64,000 nt of DNA from the NCBI GenBank assembly GCA_964427595.1, contig CAYRUQ010000004.1:10209-74208 (forward strand), read 5' to 3'. The notes under the pieces were generated by a model, which searched no databases, had not been told where the DNA came from, and was given only the letters and a program-made list of their open reading frames with translations. The DNA is from Enterosoma sp964427595 (lineage in GTDB: Bacteria > Bacillota_I > Bacilli_A > RFN20 > CAG-288). A program made the position numbers and the translations under genes. Positions 51,755 through 60,603 of this stretch are shown piece by piece. Numbering within the stretch: position 1 is the first letter of the stretch; each line of letters begins with the position of its first letter.

Positions 51755-52393
51755 TCAGAGATTTTTGTACATGATTGTGACGATTGTCTTAGTGACATCA
51801 CGGCACTTATCAGTGATGCATTCGAATAACGAATAGACATCCTCAGCTTCTCTTACTACCGCCCTTGGATATTTATCAGGTTGAATGTATAAAGCATGGA
51901 CATTGTTCTCTAATAAGTGGTCAGTTTTCTCTTCGATTTCGGTGACTTTATCAATGAGAGGATACATCAGTTTTTGGTCAGTTAAATGTGGGAAGTTATC
52001 TAATATCTCTTTGATAGTATCAACTGATTCAATCGCTAATTGAATGAAATCACCAGTGTTGTCAGGAAGTTTTGTGTAGTTTCTTAAATACATCTTGTAA
52101 GAGACTTCATCGATAGCATCAATCATGTCATCAATATCGTTTAAAAGAGTATAGATATCCTCTCTATCGATAGGGGTCATGAATTCTTTGGCGAGTCTTT
52201 CTGCTGTCTCACGCTGGAGTTCATCGGCTTGATGTTCAATTTGATGAACTTGGTTTTTCAGCTCTAAAAGATCGATGGTGCCGAGATTAGCGATTCCATC
52301 GCTTAAAGTCTTCATCGCCACTTTAGCTAGTTCACCTTCTTTAGCGAACTGTACAAAGAAATAATTGACTTTCTTTCTTTTGAAAAATTCCAT
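51755..52393 (-). CDS. DUF47 PhoU-like protein
   Basis: This 212-residue all-helical protein belongs to the DUF47/TIGR00153 family (IEHQADELQRETAERLAKEFMTPIDREDIYTLLNDIDDMID). These PhoU relatives bind metal through Glu/Asp clusters and are almost always encoded beside a Pit transporter, whose activity they are thought to control. It starts 10 bases after the Pit gene. Confidence 0.93.
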   Translation of the reverse strand: MEFFKRKKVNYFFVQFAKEGELAKVAMKTLSDGIANLGTIDLLELKNQVHQIEHQADELQRETAERLAKEFMTPIDREDIYTLLNDIDDMIDAIDEVSYKMYLRNYTKLPDNTGDFIQLAIESVDTIKEILDNFPHLTDQKLMYPLIDKVTEIEEKTDHLLENNVHALYIQPDKYPRAVVREAEDVYSLFECITDKCRDVTKTIVTIMYKNL

Positions 52394-52403
52394 AACTGAC
52401 TCC

Positions 52404-53570
52404 TTATATTATCCCTGGTATTGCAAACAGTATATAGGTCATGATGAAACCTATCAGGATACACCCTGGGAAGGTGAACACCCATGTTAACACCATGTCT
52501 AAAGCGACTTTCCATTTGACTTGCTTAACGCCTTTAGTCAGTCCGACACCGATGATAGAGCAAGTCTTAACTTGTGAGGTTGAAACTGGCCAAGCGAGGA
52601 CTAAAGACATGATCAAAGAGATGAAGGCAGACACATCGGTAGCAAAGCCTTGATGAGGTTGTAAATCAACCATACCCATACCGATCTTTTTGATGATTCT
52701 ATATCCGCCGATTGAAGTCCCTAGTCCCATCACTATTGAGACGATGATAGGAAGCCATAAGAAACTTGGATTATTGATGAAATTCATGCTGAAAGAAGAG
52801 GAGTTTGGATCAAGTAAAGATATACCGGCATCTGGATAAGCGACTGTTCCCAAAAATAAAGCGAGGTATATGATACCGATGAACTTAAGTCCGTCTTGGG
52901 CGCCATGGGCTAAAGCCATACCAGCACTAGAGAAGATTTGACCCCATTTAAAAAAGATAGTGGTCTTTCTTCTTTGGATTCTCTTACATATTTGTTCAAT
53001 CAGCTTTGTTATAACAAAACCTAGTCCCATGCCTATCAAAGCGGAAGCGACAAAACCGATACCAACATCCGCCCAAGAAGAACCGCCAGGAGTAGCACTA
53101 AGTCCCATAGCCATCATGGCAAAACAAGCACCAGTAAGTCCGGCAACTAAAGCGTGTGATTCACTAGAAGGAACTCCGAAAAACCAAGCTATTATTCCCC
53201 ACAAGACAACACCAACCATACCAGCTGATAGACCGACTAGTGCGTGTTGAGCGTTACTTACCGCTTCTTCTCCTTCAAAAGAACCAAAGTCAACGATACC
53301 TGCTATTGATTCAGCGACGCCCGCAGCGACAAGAGAAAAGATCATGACACCGATGAAATTGAAAATAGCTGCCATGATGATGGCTTGCTTAGGAGCCATC
53401 GCTCTAGTTGATATACAAGTAGCTACTGAATTAGGGGCATCTGTCCAGCCGTTAATAAAAACAACGCCGAGAGCTAACACGATAGTGATGACAAGTAGCG
53501 GACTCTCAGCGAGAAGATCAAATAACTGAGTGAATGTTACTGAACTTGAAGCAACAGAACTTGTTAACAT
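52404..53570 (-). CDS. Pit-family inorganic phosphate transporter
   Basis: This 388-residue permease has about ten membrane segments and the duplicated PHO-4 signature (GWTDAPNSVATCISTRAM near residue 41; ALAHGAQDGLKFIG near 218) that binds phosphate and the coupling cation. A soluble loop with Arg/Lys separates the halves. ATG 53570 lacks a clear ribosome-binding site (GAGCACT only). It forms an operon with the DUF47 gene. It could be a low-affinity phosphate or sulfate carrier. Confidence 0.93.
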   Translation of the reverse strand: MLTSSVASSSVTFTQLFDLLAESPLLVITIVLALGVVFINGWTDAPNSVATCISTRAMAPKQAIIMAAIFNFIGVMIFSLVAAGVAESIAGIVDFGSFEGEEAVSNAQHALVGLSAGMVGVVLWGIIAWFFGVPSSESHALVAGLTGACFAMMAMGLSATPGGSSWADVGIGFVASALIGMGLGFVITKLIEQICKRIQRRKTTIFFKWGQIFSSAGMALAHGAQDGLKFIGIIYLALFLGTVAYPDAGISLLDPNSSSFSMNFINNPSFLWLPIIVSIVMGLGTSIGGYRIIKKIGMGMVDLQPHQGFATDVSAFISLIMSLVLAWPVSTSQVKTCSIIGVGLTKGVKQVKWKVALDMVLTWVFTFPGCILIGFIMTYILFAIPGII

Positions 53571-53976
53571 AGTGCTCGCGTTTTTTATAAATATACATTT
53601 AAAAAATCGATTTTTAAATATTGAGTTTTACAAATGATTCTAAATTGATTGCCGAGTTTGATGAAGACTAGCATTGATTATTTGTAAATAGGATGATCTT
53701 GTTTTTATCAAATAAAAAGTGAAAATCTTCTCGTCATTTATTTGAAACTAAGATAAGCGTGAAAAGTTTAGATTTCTGATTCAGATATACAAGCAAAAGT
53801 ATTAAGTTACTTTCAAATGTTTAGAAACAAACTAAATGTTAAAAATAAATCTGAAATACAATCTTTATTATCGAGAACAACATGTATCTCTTTCGCAATA
53901 ATTTTAGACTTGAATCTTTCTTTCTAAGAAACTAGACACCCTCGCTTTTGGTAAAATAGAAAAAGAGGTAATACAC
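53571..53976. other. AT-rich divergent intergenic region
   Basis: This 406-base gap between pit and deoC contains no credible gene. A near-perfect palindrome around ATCGAT (TTTAAAAA..TTTTTAAA, about 53599-53620) lies close to the pit start and could be an operator. A TG-extended -10 (TGGTAAAAT, ending near 53958) with AGAGGT serves deoC. Nothing else is recognisable. Confidence 0.45.
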
Positions 53977-54615
53977 ATGGAATACAATCGATTGATTGAT
54001 CACACTTTATTAGCAGCTGACGCCACTAAAGATCAGGTTATAAAACTTTGTGAGGAAGCTAAAGAAAATGAGTTTGCAAGCGTCTGCATCAACCCTTGCT
54101 ATATCAAATTAGCAGCTTCTATTCTCAAAGATAGTCCTGTTAAAGTCTGCACTGTCATCGGTTTTCCTTTAGGTGCTAACATGATGGCAAGCAAGATTTC
54201 TGAAACCAAATACGCCATTCTTGAAGGTGCTGATGAGATTGATATGGTCATCAATATCGGTAGATTAAAAGATCACGATGATGATTATGTCAGAACTGAG
54301 ATTGCTGAGATTAAGAAAGTTTGCCAGGATAAGATATTGAAAGTCATCATCGAGTGCTGTCTTCTCACTGATGAAGAGAAGGTGAGAGCTTGTACTCTTT
54401 CTAAGGAAGCTGGTGCTGATTTTGTTAAGACATCTACCGGTTTTTCCAAGTGGGGAGCTACCAAAGAAGATGTTGCTTTGATGAGAAAGACTATCGGCCC
54501 TGATTTAGGTGTTAAAGCCGCTGGCGGAATTAGAGATAAAGAGACGATGCTTGAAATGATTGAAGCAGGTGCTAATCGAATCGGCACTTCAAATGGTGTC
54601 AAACTCGTTAAGTAA
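53977..54615 (+). CDS. deoC: Deoxyribose-phosphate aldolase
   Basis: Splits deoxyribose 5-phosphate into acetaldehyde and glyceraldehyde 3-phosphate in nucleoside salvage. The 212-residue barrel has the start IDHTLLAADATKDQV, the second lysine region VIGFPLGAN and the Schiff-base Lys in DFVKTSTGF, with KAAGGIRD completing the site. AGAGGT precedes ATG 53977. It stands alone, not in a deo operon. Confidence 0.97.
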   Translation: MEYNRLIDHTLLAADATKDQVIKLCEEAKENEFASVCINPCYIKLAASILKDSPVKVCTVIGFPLGANMMASKISETKYAILEGADEIDMVINIGRLKDHDDDYVRTEIAEIKKVCQDKILKVIIECCLLTDEEKVRACTLSKEAGADFVKTSTGFSKWGATKEDVALMRKTIGPDLGVKAAGGIRDKETMLEMIEAGANRIGTSNGVKLVK

Positions 54616-54637
54616 TAATTTAAGTCAGTATTAAAGA

Positions 54638-54705
54638 AAAAATGGGCTGTCTCAACTATACTGGATTCTATTGCTGGATCAAGTAAGTTGTAACAGCCCA
54701 TTTTA
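54638..54705. terminator. Bidirectional terminator deoC/RNase J
   Basis: AATGGGCTGT / ACAGCCCATT outer arms with inner CAAC/GTTG pairing, and A/T-runs at both ends. Confidence 0.82.
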
Positions 54706-56469
54706 TTATTTAGGATCAATCGGGTTTATCTCGTCGACATTGACGAGTTTTACAAGGATGATCGGATCTTTTCCAGTCTCATCTCTGATGAAATCAAGAA
54801 CCTTGTGAGCTAATTTATTTTCCATTTCGACAATGGACATCTTTTTCTCACTCTTAGTCAGGAAGTTAGTGGTAGCACCGATGACGATGTTTGAGATGGA
54901 GTTGACGATAGATTCAGAATCCTTCAAGTAGAGGAAACCACGCATCTGAATATCAGGATTGGAAACTGTCTTCAGTTCTTTTAAAGAAATAGCCATACCG
55001 ATTAAAACGACACCGCCATTAGCCATGTCATTTCTCTCACGGATAGCATCGGCATTGACATCGCCGACGGAGTTTCCATCAACCATGATATCTCCGTTTT
55101 TGACATTGATCGGTTTTCTTACTGGCTTACCATTTTCATCAAAAGCTAAGACCATTCCGTTATCAAAGACGAAGGTGTTGAAGTGAGTGAGTCCGATGTT
55201 AAGATCGATAGCTAATTTAGCGTTAGACATCAAGAGTCGATATTCACCTTTGACAGGTAGGTAATACTTGGGACGGAAGAGAGAGATCATCATCTTGAGG
55301 TCTTCTTGTTTGGCGTGCATCGCATTGACGACTTTTCTATCTAAGGTGATGACATGACAATCAGTACGGAAGACGGTATCAGCAGCTTCAGTTGAGATAG
55401 TCTCAGTACCGGGGACAGAAGGAGAGGCGTTGATCCAAAGATCTTTAGTTTCAACCTTGATACCAGGGATGCTTCCATAGCAGACATCTTTGATATAGCT
55501 GAAAAGCTTCTCACCTGAATTACAAAGAAGGATGACGACATCTTTAGAAGGAAGAGAGCCAATCTGCTCAGGATAAATCATCATATCAGAAGGTATGACG
55601 AGTTGACCGATTTTTTGAACTTTAGCGATAAAATCAGCCATCTCTTTATCAGGTATGCAGATTTTCTTTTTAAATTTAACGGCTAAATTAATGACTTCCT
55701 GAATGTTATAGAAGTTCTGATTATAAATAGAGATAAAAATCTTCCCGACAGAATCTTCAAAGGCAGAACGGATATGGCTAGTGATTTTATGAGAAGGGGA
55801 AGCGATACCGGGTTTATCGGCGCTTTCGGATTCAGTCATCAAAAGGAAAGTCTTGGAGCTTTCAGATAATCTCGCCACTTTAGGAAGGTCGAATTGATAA
55901 CCTTTCACCGGTGAGTAATCGGACATGAAATCAGAAGTATAGACGATATTTCCAAAACGAGTCGCAAGAGCAAAACCAAAAGATTCAGCTACTGAGTGAG
56001 TTGTTTGAAAAAGCTCAAAGTGATGACCAGCGATATCAAGTGAATCAGAAGGGTTGACTGTTATAAACTCAGCTTGTTCGATCTTTTTAAAACGTTTACC
56101 AAAAGTAGCTTGGATGATTGTGATGGTTGTCTCAGTAGCATAGATAGGAGCATGGACGACATTTAAAAGATAGGGAAGAGCTCCGTATTGGTCATCATGA
56201 CCATGAGTGATGATGATAGCTTTAACTCTTTTAGCGATGTTTCTTAAGTAATCGAAATCAGGGATGATGACATCGATACCAGGGATTTTATCAGTTGGGT
56301 ATTTGATACCGGCCTCGATGATGAAAGCGTCGTTGTTAATTTCGATGACATAACAGTTTTTACCCATCTCATCAAGGCCACCAAGAGCCACAACTTTGAT
56401 GGGATAGTCGCCTGTTTCGGCATCATAATATCTTTTGTCGTTTTGAACGGCATCTGAATAATTTGACAT
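54706..56469 (-). CDS. RNase J2-like ribonuclease paralog
   Basis: This 587-residue protein has the RNase J architecture: split metallo-beta-lactamase domain, beta-CASP insert and C-terminal domain. The first metal motif reads HGHDDQ (H89, H91, D93, Q94) in place of HxHxDH, and the later PVHGEYR motif reads LPVKGEYR. Loss of two histidines parallels B. subtilis RNase J2, whose own activity is weak and which works in a complex with RNase J1. I infer a J2-type subunit, with a J1 elsewhere in the genome. TATAAT and GAGGT precede ATG 56469. Confidence 0.88.
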   Translation of the reverse strand: MSNYSDAVQNDKRYYDAETGDYPIKVVALGGLDEMGKNCYVIEINNDAFIIEAGIKYPTDKIPGIDVIIPDFDYLRNIAKRVKAIIITHGHDDQYGALPYLLNVVHAPIYATETTITIIQATFGKRFKKIEQAEFITVNPSDSLDIAGHHFELFQTTHSVAESFGFALATRFGNIVYTSDFMSDYSPVKGYQFDLPKVARLSESSKTFLLMTESESADKPGIASPSHKITSHIRSAFEDSVGKIFISIYNQNFYNIQEVINLAVKFKKKICIPDKEMADFIAKVQKIGQLVIPSDMMIYPEQIGSLPSKDVVILLCNSGEKLFSYIKDVCYGSIPGIKVETKDLWINASPSVPGTETISTEAADTVFRTDCHVITLDRKVVNAMHAKQEDLKMMISLFRPKYYLPVKGEYRLLMSNAKLAIDLNIGLTHFNTFVFDNGMVLAFDENGKPVRKPINVKNGDIMVDGNSVGDVNADAIRERNDMANGGVVLIGMAISLKELKTVSNPDIQMRGFLYLKDSESIVNSISNIVIGATTNFLTKSEKKMSIVEMENKLAHKVLDFIRDETGKDPIILVKLVNVDEINPIDPK

Positions 56470-56511
56470 TGTATTACCTCAAAAATAACGGCAGATTTTC
56501 ACTATTATATA

Positions 56512-57276
56512 TCAAAGGTCGATATCCAGTAACACTGGGCAGTGATCAGACCCGAATACATCATTCAATATCTCTGCTTTTTTAACTTTATCAAGCAGAT
56601 TCTCACTGACTAAATAATAGTCGATTCTCCAACCGGCGTTTCTCTCTCTTGCCTTGAAGAAATAAGACCAATAAGAGTACTTCACTTCCTTAGGATGAAG
56701 CTCCCTGAAAGTATCTTTTAAACCACAATCAAGAAGCATTGAGAAAGCTTCTCTCTCTTCATCGGTAAAGCCGGCTGAATGGTGATTAGAAGATGGATTT
56801 TTAAGATCAATTTCATTATGAGCGACATTTAAATCACCAGTGACGATCAGTGGTTTATTCTTTTGAAGATCAATCACATACTCTCTTAACTTTTTTTCAA
56901 ACTCCATTCGATAAGAGAGTCTTTTTAATTCTTCACCAGAGTTAGGAACATATAAAGTGAGAAGATAGAAATCTTCAAATTCCAGTGTTATCGCTCTACC
57001 TTCATCATCATATAAACCATCGTGAAGTCCATATCTGACGGAGAGAGGTTTTAAAGAAGTGAGACAAGCTGTACCAGCATAGCCTTTTTTAGTTTTTGAA
57101 ACTGTCCAATAAGGAGTGTGATTCTCTAAACTCAAAGGGAAGTTCTCATGACTGGTTTCAGTTAGTTTGAGCTCTTGGATAGAGAGGATATCAGGTTTAT
57201 AAACGAGAAGTTGGTCAAGCAGTCCTTTCTTCAAATAAGCGTTTATAGAATTGACATTGAAAGAGACTAATCTCAT
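56512..57276 (-). CDS. Exodeoxyribonuclease III / AP endonuclease
   Basis: This 254-residue repair nuclease nicks DNA at abasic sites and trims 3' ends. Conserved segments: FNVNSINAYLKKG, the metal ligand in SIQELKLTE, YVPNSGEE, GDLNVAHNEIDLKNP, WRIDYYLVS and the C-terminal GSDHCPVLLDI with the catalytic His. It starts inside the stop of aguB (4-base overlap), an unusual partner for a polyamine operon. Symbol xth/exoA would apply. Confidence 0.95.
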   Translation of the reverse strand: MRLVSFNVNSINAYLKKGLLDQLLVYKPDILSIQELKLTETSHENFPLSLENHTPYWTVSKTKKGYAGTACLTSLKPLSVRYGLHDGLYDDEGRAITLEFEDFYLLTLYVPNSGEELKRLSYRMEFEKKLREYVIDLQKNKPLIVTGDLNVAHNEIDLKNPSSNHHSAGFTDEEREAFSMLLDCGLKDTFRELHPKEVKYSYWSYFFKARERNAGWRIDYYLVSENLLDKVKKAEILNDVFGSDHCPVLLDIDL

Positions 57277-58142
57277 TCTTCACCTCCATCATCATTTTTC
57301 AGTAAAGATGAATACATCTCCGGTCTTCTATCTCTAAAGACACCCCAAGAGACTCTCTTTTTAGCGATTTCATCTAAATCAAATTGATAGGTCAGTATCT
57401 CTTCTTTATCTCTGGAAGCCTGTTTTAAGACATTTCCGCATTCATCTAGAATCAAGGAACTGCCGTAGAAAGTCATATTAGACTCTTTATCTGTTTCCTC
57501 ACTGATACGATTAGAAGCGACTACAGGCATGATATTACTAGCCGCATGTCCTCTCATCGCATTTAACCAGTGAGAAGAAGAATCAACAGGAAGGACAGGT
57601 TCACTTCCGATAGCAGTCGGGAAGAGCAGATAATCAGCACCTTTCAAAGCGAGACTTCTTGCTGTCTCAGGAAACCATTGATCCCAACAGATAGCAGCAC
57701 CGACTTTTCCATATTTAGTCTTGAAGACTTTAAAACCGGTATCACCAGGAGTGAAGTAAAACTTCTCTTCATAACACTGTCCGGTAGGGATATGAGTTTT
57801 TCTATATAGTCCGACTCTTCTTCCATCAGCATCGATGACACAAAGAGAATTAAAATAACAATTACCTGCTTTTTCAAAGAAAGAAATAGGAAGAACAACT
57901 TTTAATTCTTTAGCAAGTTTGGAGAAGTGATCAAGCGTCTTAGAATCCTTATATTCCTCAGCGAAAGAAAAGCGTTCATAATCTTCAATCTGACAGAAAT
58001 ACTTTCTTTCAAAAAGCTCTTGGAGAAGGATGACATCACCGCCTTGTTTCTTAGCTTCTCTGACTAGATGGTCAGCTCTTTTGATGTTCTCATCATAGTT
58101 ATCAGTGCATGCCATCTGAGTAGCTGCTAGAGTAACTTTCAT
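57273..58142 (-). CDS. aguB: N-carbamoylputrescine amidase
   Basis: Hydrolyses N-carbamoylputrescine to putrescine, CO2 and ammonia. The 289-residue nitrilase-fold enzyme has the Glu-Lys-Cys triad in LLQELFERKYF, YRKTHIPTG and GAAICWDQWFPE. Its start overlaps the aguA stop by 4 bases. With agmatine deiminase it completes the agmatine-to-putrescine route. Confidence 0.95.
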   Translation of the reverse strand: MKVTLAATQMACTDNYDENIKRADHLVREAKKQGGDVILLQELFERKYFCQIEDYERFSFAEEYKDSKTLDHFSKLAKELKVVLPISFFEKAGNCYFNSLCVIDADGRRVGLYRKTHIPTGQCYEEKFYFTPGDTGFKVFKTKYGKVGAAICWDQWFPETARSLALKGADYLLFPTAIGSEPVLPVDSSSHWLNAMRGHAASNIMPVVASNRISEETDKESNMTFYGSSLILDECGNVLKQASRDKEEILTYQFDLDEIAKKRVSWGVFRDRRPEMYSSLLKNDDGGEE

Positions 58143-59275
58143 TTTTCATTCTCCTTTGGTTCGATTTCAATCTCATCTGAATAAGGTATTTCTTTGGTGA
58201 TGCAGTGGATGTTTCCACCACCGAGAAGTATCTCTCTAGAATATATTTGAATGATCTCTTTTTCACCCTTATAGAAGTCAGTCAAAATCCGTTTAGCGAC
58301 TTCATCATTTTCATCACCAAAAGCAGGGAGAAGAAGAAATTTCTCTGATAAGTAGAGATTGTTATAAGAGGCAGATAATCTTCTTCCTTCTAATCTGGTG
58401 ATAGCGTCCTTAGAAACTTTTAATCCATCACTTTCTTCTTTATTGAGATATTGAGGTTTAGGGAGAGGAAGTTTGATGATCTCAAATCTTCTTCCTTCAG
58501 CATCTGTTTCATTTTCTAAAACTTCTAAATCTGCTTTGGATCTTTCATATTGAGGGTCGTTTTTATCTTCACACCAAGCTAGTGAAATAGTGCCTGATTT
58601 TAAGAAACAGGCGATATTATCAACATGTCCACTTGTTTCATCTTGATATATTCCATAAGGAAGGAAGATAACTTTCTTCACTCCGAGAGTCTTTTTTAAT
58701 GTCTCTTCAATCTCTTCTTTTGTTAAAGATGGATTTCTCCCTTTAGAAAGAAGGCATTCGGAAGTCGTTATCAATGTTCCTTCCCCATCAGAAATGACGC
58801 TTCCACCTTCTAAGATGAATGATTTATACGGATAACGAGGGATTCTTAAATCAAGAAGGATGTTTCTTCCTAATTTGTCATCGTCTTGGTAATTTTGATA
58901 TAGACCGTTGTAGCTTCCGCCCCAAGCGTTGAAACCAAAATCAACACCGATGACTCCTTGTTCACCTTTTAAAAATATCGGAGTGTTATCTCTAGCCCAA
59001 GCATCATCGTATCTTTCTCTTAAGATGGTGATATTTTCACCTTCGAATCTTTTGACGATTTGATAATCGATTCTCGGATCGATGACTAAAACCACTCTTT
59101 CAAAAGGAGTGATTGCCTTAATCACATTATAAAATTCATCTAATGCAGGAGTGGCAGAGTCTCTCCAAGTGTCTTCTCTATATGGTAAAAGAATGATTGT
59201 AGCGGCGTGCTTACCGCCTTCAAAAGGGTATGAGTACCCTGCCATAGAAGTTAAATCTTTATTTACAGCTTTCAT
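58139..59275 (-). CDS. aguA: Agmatine deiminase
   Basis: Converts agmatine to N-carbamoylputrescine and ammonia. The 378-residue peptidyl-arginine-deiminase-fold enzyme has YDDAWARDNTP, the His-bearing QDETSGHVDN and the nucleophile Cys in GGGNIHCITKEIPY. Overlapping TATAAT boxes lie at 59293-59303, leaving a leader of about 10 nt without a ribosome-binding site. It heads the aguA-aguB-xth operon, back-to-back with the DJ-1 gene. Confidence 0.96.
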   Translation of the reverse strand: MKAVNKDLTSMAGYSYPFEGGKHAATIILLPYREDTWRDSATPALDEFYNVIKAITPFERVVLVIDPRIDYQIVKRFEGENITILRERYDDAWARDNTPIFLKGEQGVIGVDFGFNAWGGSYNGLYQNYQDDDKLGRNILLDLRIPRYPYKSFILEGGSVISDGEGTLITTSECLLSKGRNPSLTKEEIEETLKKTLGVKKVIFLPYGIYQDETSGHVDNIACFLKSGTISLAWCEDKNDPQYERSKADLEVLENETDAEGRRFEIIKLPLPKPQYLNKEESDGLKVSKDAITRLEGRRLSASYNNLYLSEKFLLLPAFGDENDEVAKRILTDFYKGEKEIIQIYSREILLGGGNIHCITKEIPYSDEIEIEPKENEK

Positions 59276-59337
59276 CGTTTTTAAAAAATCAAATTATATT
59301 ATATTGTATAAGTTATAATAAGGAACAGGAGGGAATG

Positions 59338-59871
59338 ATGAAAATTCTTGCGATAATCACAGATGGATTTGAAGAATTGGAAGCCGTCGGAACCATCGCT
59401 TTATTAAGAAGAGCTAAATTGGATGTTACCATCGCCTGCATCGATAAAACATCTTGCACAGGAAGATACTCGATGACTCTCAAAGGTTTAGTTGATTGGA
59501 GAGATATCAACATCGAGGATTATGACATGCTTTTCCTTCCAGGTGGCCCCGAATATATCGAGGAAGAGAACAATCCGACTTTTTTAAGCGTCGTTAAATC
59601 TTTCTTTTCTCATGATAAGTATATCGCTGCTATCTGTGCAGCACCGACTATCTTAGGACATCTAGGTTTACTTAAAGGTAAAAAGTACACTTGTTTCACC
59701 TCGATGAACGAGGATTTTGGTGGCACATATATCGATCAGTATGTAGTCAGAGACGGAAAACTGATCACTGGAAGAAGTTGTGCAGCTTCTATCGACTTAG
59801 CTTTACTGATCATTGAGACGCTCTTAGGAGAGGACGCTTTAAACAACATCAAAGAGGAAATTTATTATTGA
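59338..59871 (+). CDS. DJ-1/PfpI family protein
   Basis: This 177-residue protein has the DJ-1 fold with the reactive Cys in AAICAAPTILG (near residue 100) and the partner Glu region DGFEELEAVG. Relatives act as glyoxalases, deglycases or redox-sensitive chaperones; this one is not assigned. A TATAAT (59314-59319) and AGGAGGG precede two adjacent ATGs; 59338 has the better spacing than 59335. It is followed after one base by a membrane-protein gene. Confidence 0.92.
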   Translation: MKILAIITDGFEELEAVGTIALLRRAKLDVTIACIDKTSCTGRYSMTLKGLVDWRDINIEDYDMLFLPGGPEYIEEENNPTFLSVVKSFFSHDKYIAAICAAPTILGHLGLLKGKKYTCFTSMNEDFGGTYIDQYVVRDGKLITGRSCAASIDLALLIIETLLGEDALNNIKEEIYY

Positions 59872-59872
59872 T

Positions 59873-60601
59873 ATGGGAGTTATTTCTTGGGTTATCACTA
59901 TCTGTTTAATCGTAGGCGTTGTCTTTGGATTTGCCAGAGGCGCAGGAAAAAGTCGTCCCTTTAAACTCTCTCTTCTTTGTGGATTCGCCTTGGGTTATTT
60001 TGTTGGCATTCCGATTGCTACCGCCATCATGTCCACCAGTTTTGGAACCGAGACGATCACTGGTTTTTATCTTAGTAAAATATCAAGTGAAGGTATCTTT
60101 GCGACCGATTTAAGTGCTCTTGATTTAGTCACAAAGCAGACCTATATGAGTGAAGCATTATCGGAGATGAACTTTCCGAGTTTCATCAGAGGATTCTTCG
60201 TTTCTAACGCATACATCCTTGATGGAACGGTTGCAGATGCTATTGCCTCCTCATTTGCCTATTGGACATTGGTAGGTTGCTTCTTCCTTTTCTTCTTCAT
60301 CGTCGTGTTCATCATCTTAGGTTACTTATTCAACAAGTTTAAAGAGTTGATTTTTGGTGAAGATGGAAAAGGACTCTTAGGAAGAGTGTTCGGTGCGATC
60401 AGAGGCTTTATCAAAGGTGCTTTATTGATGCTAGTATTGATGTGCGTCATCGTCATCATCAATCAATTGATGGTCAATTTTGGCTACACCACCCTTCAAG
60501 ATTTCTTGACTGATGACCTCGCTCTTAATGGTTCTTCTTTCTCCATCGGTAAACTCTTCTATAACACGGCTAACACATTCTTTAATTGGATATCACTATA
60601 A
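59873..60601 (+). CDS. CvpA-like membrane protein
   Basis: This 242-residue protein has about four membrane segments (about 3-22, 32-52, 128-152 and 180-202) and a CvpA-like amphipathic turn (GLLGRVFGAIRGFIKGALL) before the last one. CvpA proteins are poorly understood envelope proteins linked to colicin V production and envelope stress tolerance. Assignment is by pattern and topology only. It lies between the DJ-1 gene and the P-loop kinase gene, both within 1-2 bases, so the three form one operon. Confidence 0.68.
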   Translation: MGVISWVITICLIVGVVFGFARGAGKSRPFKLSLLCGFALGYFVGIPIATAIMSTSFGTETITGFYLSKISSEGIFATDLSALDLVTKQTYMSEALSEMNFPSFIRGFFVSNAYILDGTVADAIASSFAYWTLVGCFFLFFFIVVFIILGYLFNKFKELIFGEDGKGLLGRVFGAIRGFIKGALLMLVLMCVIVIINQLMVNFGYTTLQDFLTDDLALNGSSFSIGKLFYNTANTFFNWISL

Positions 60602-60603
60602 AC

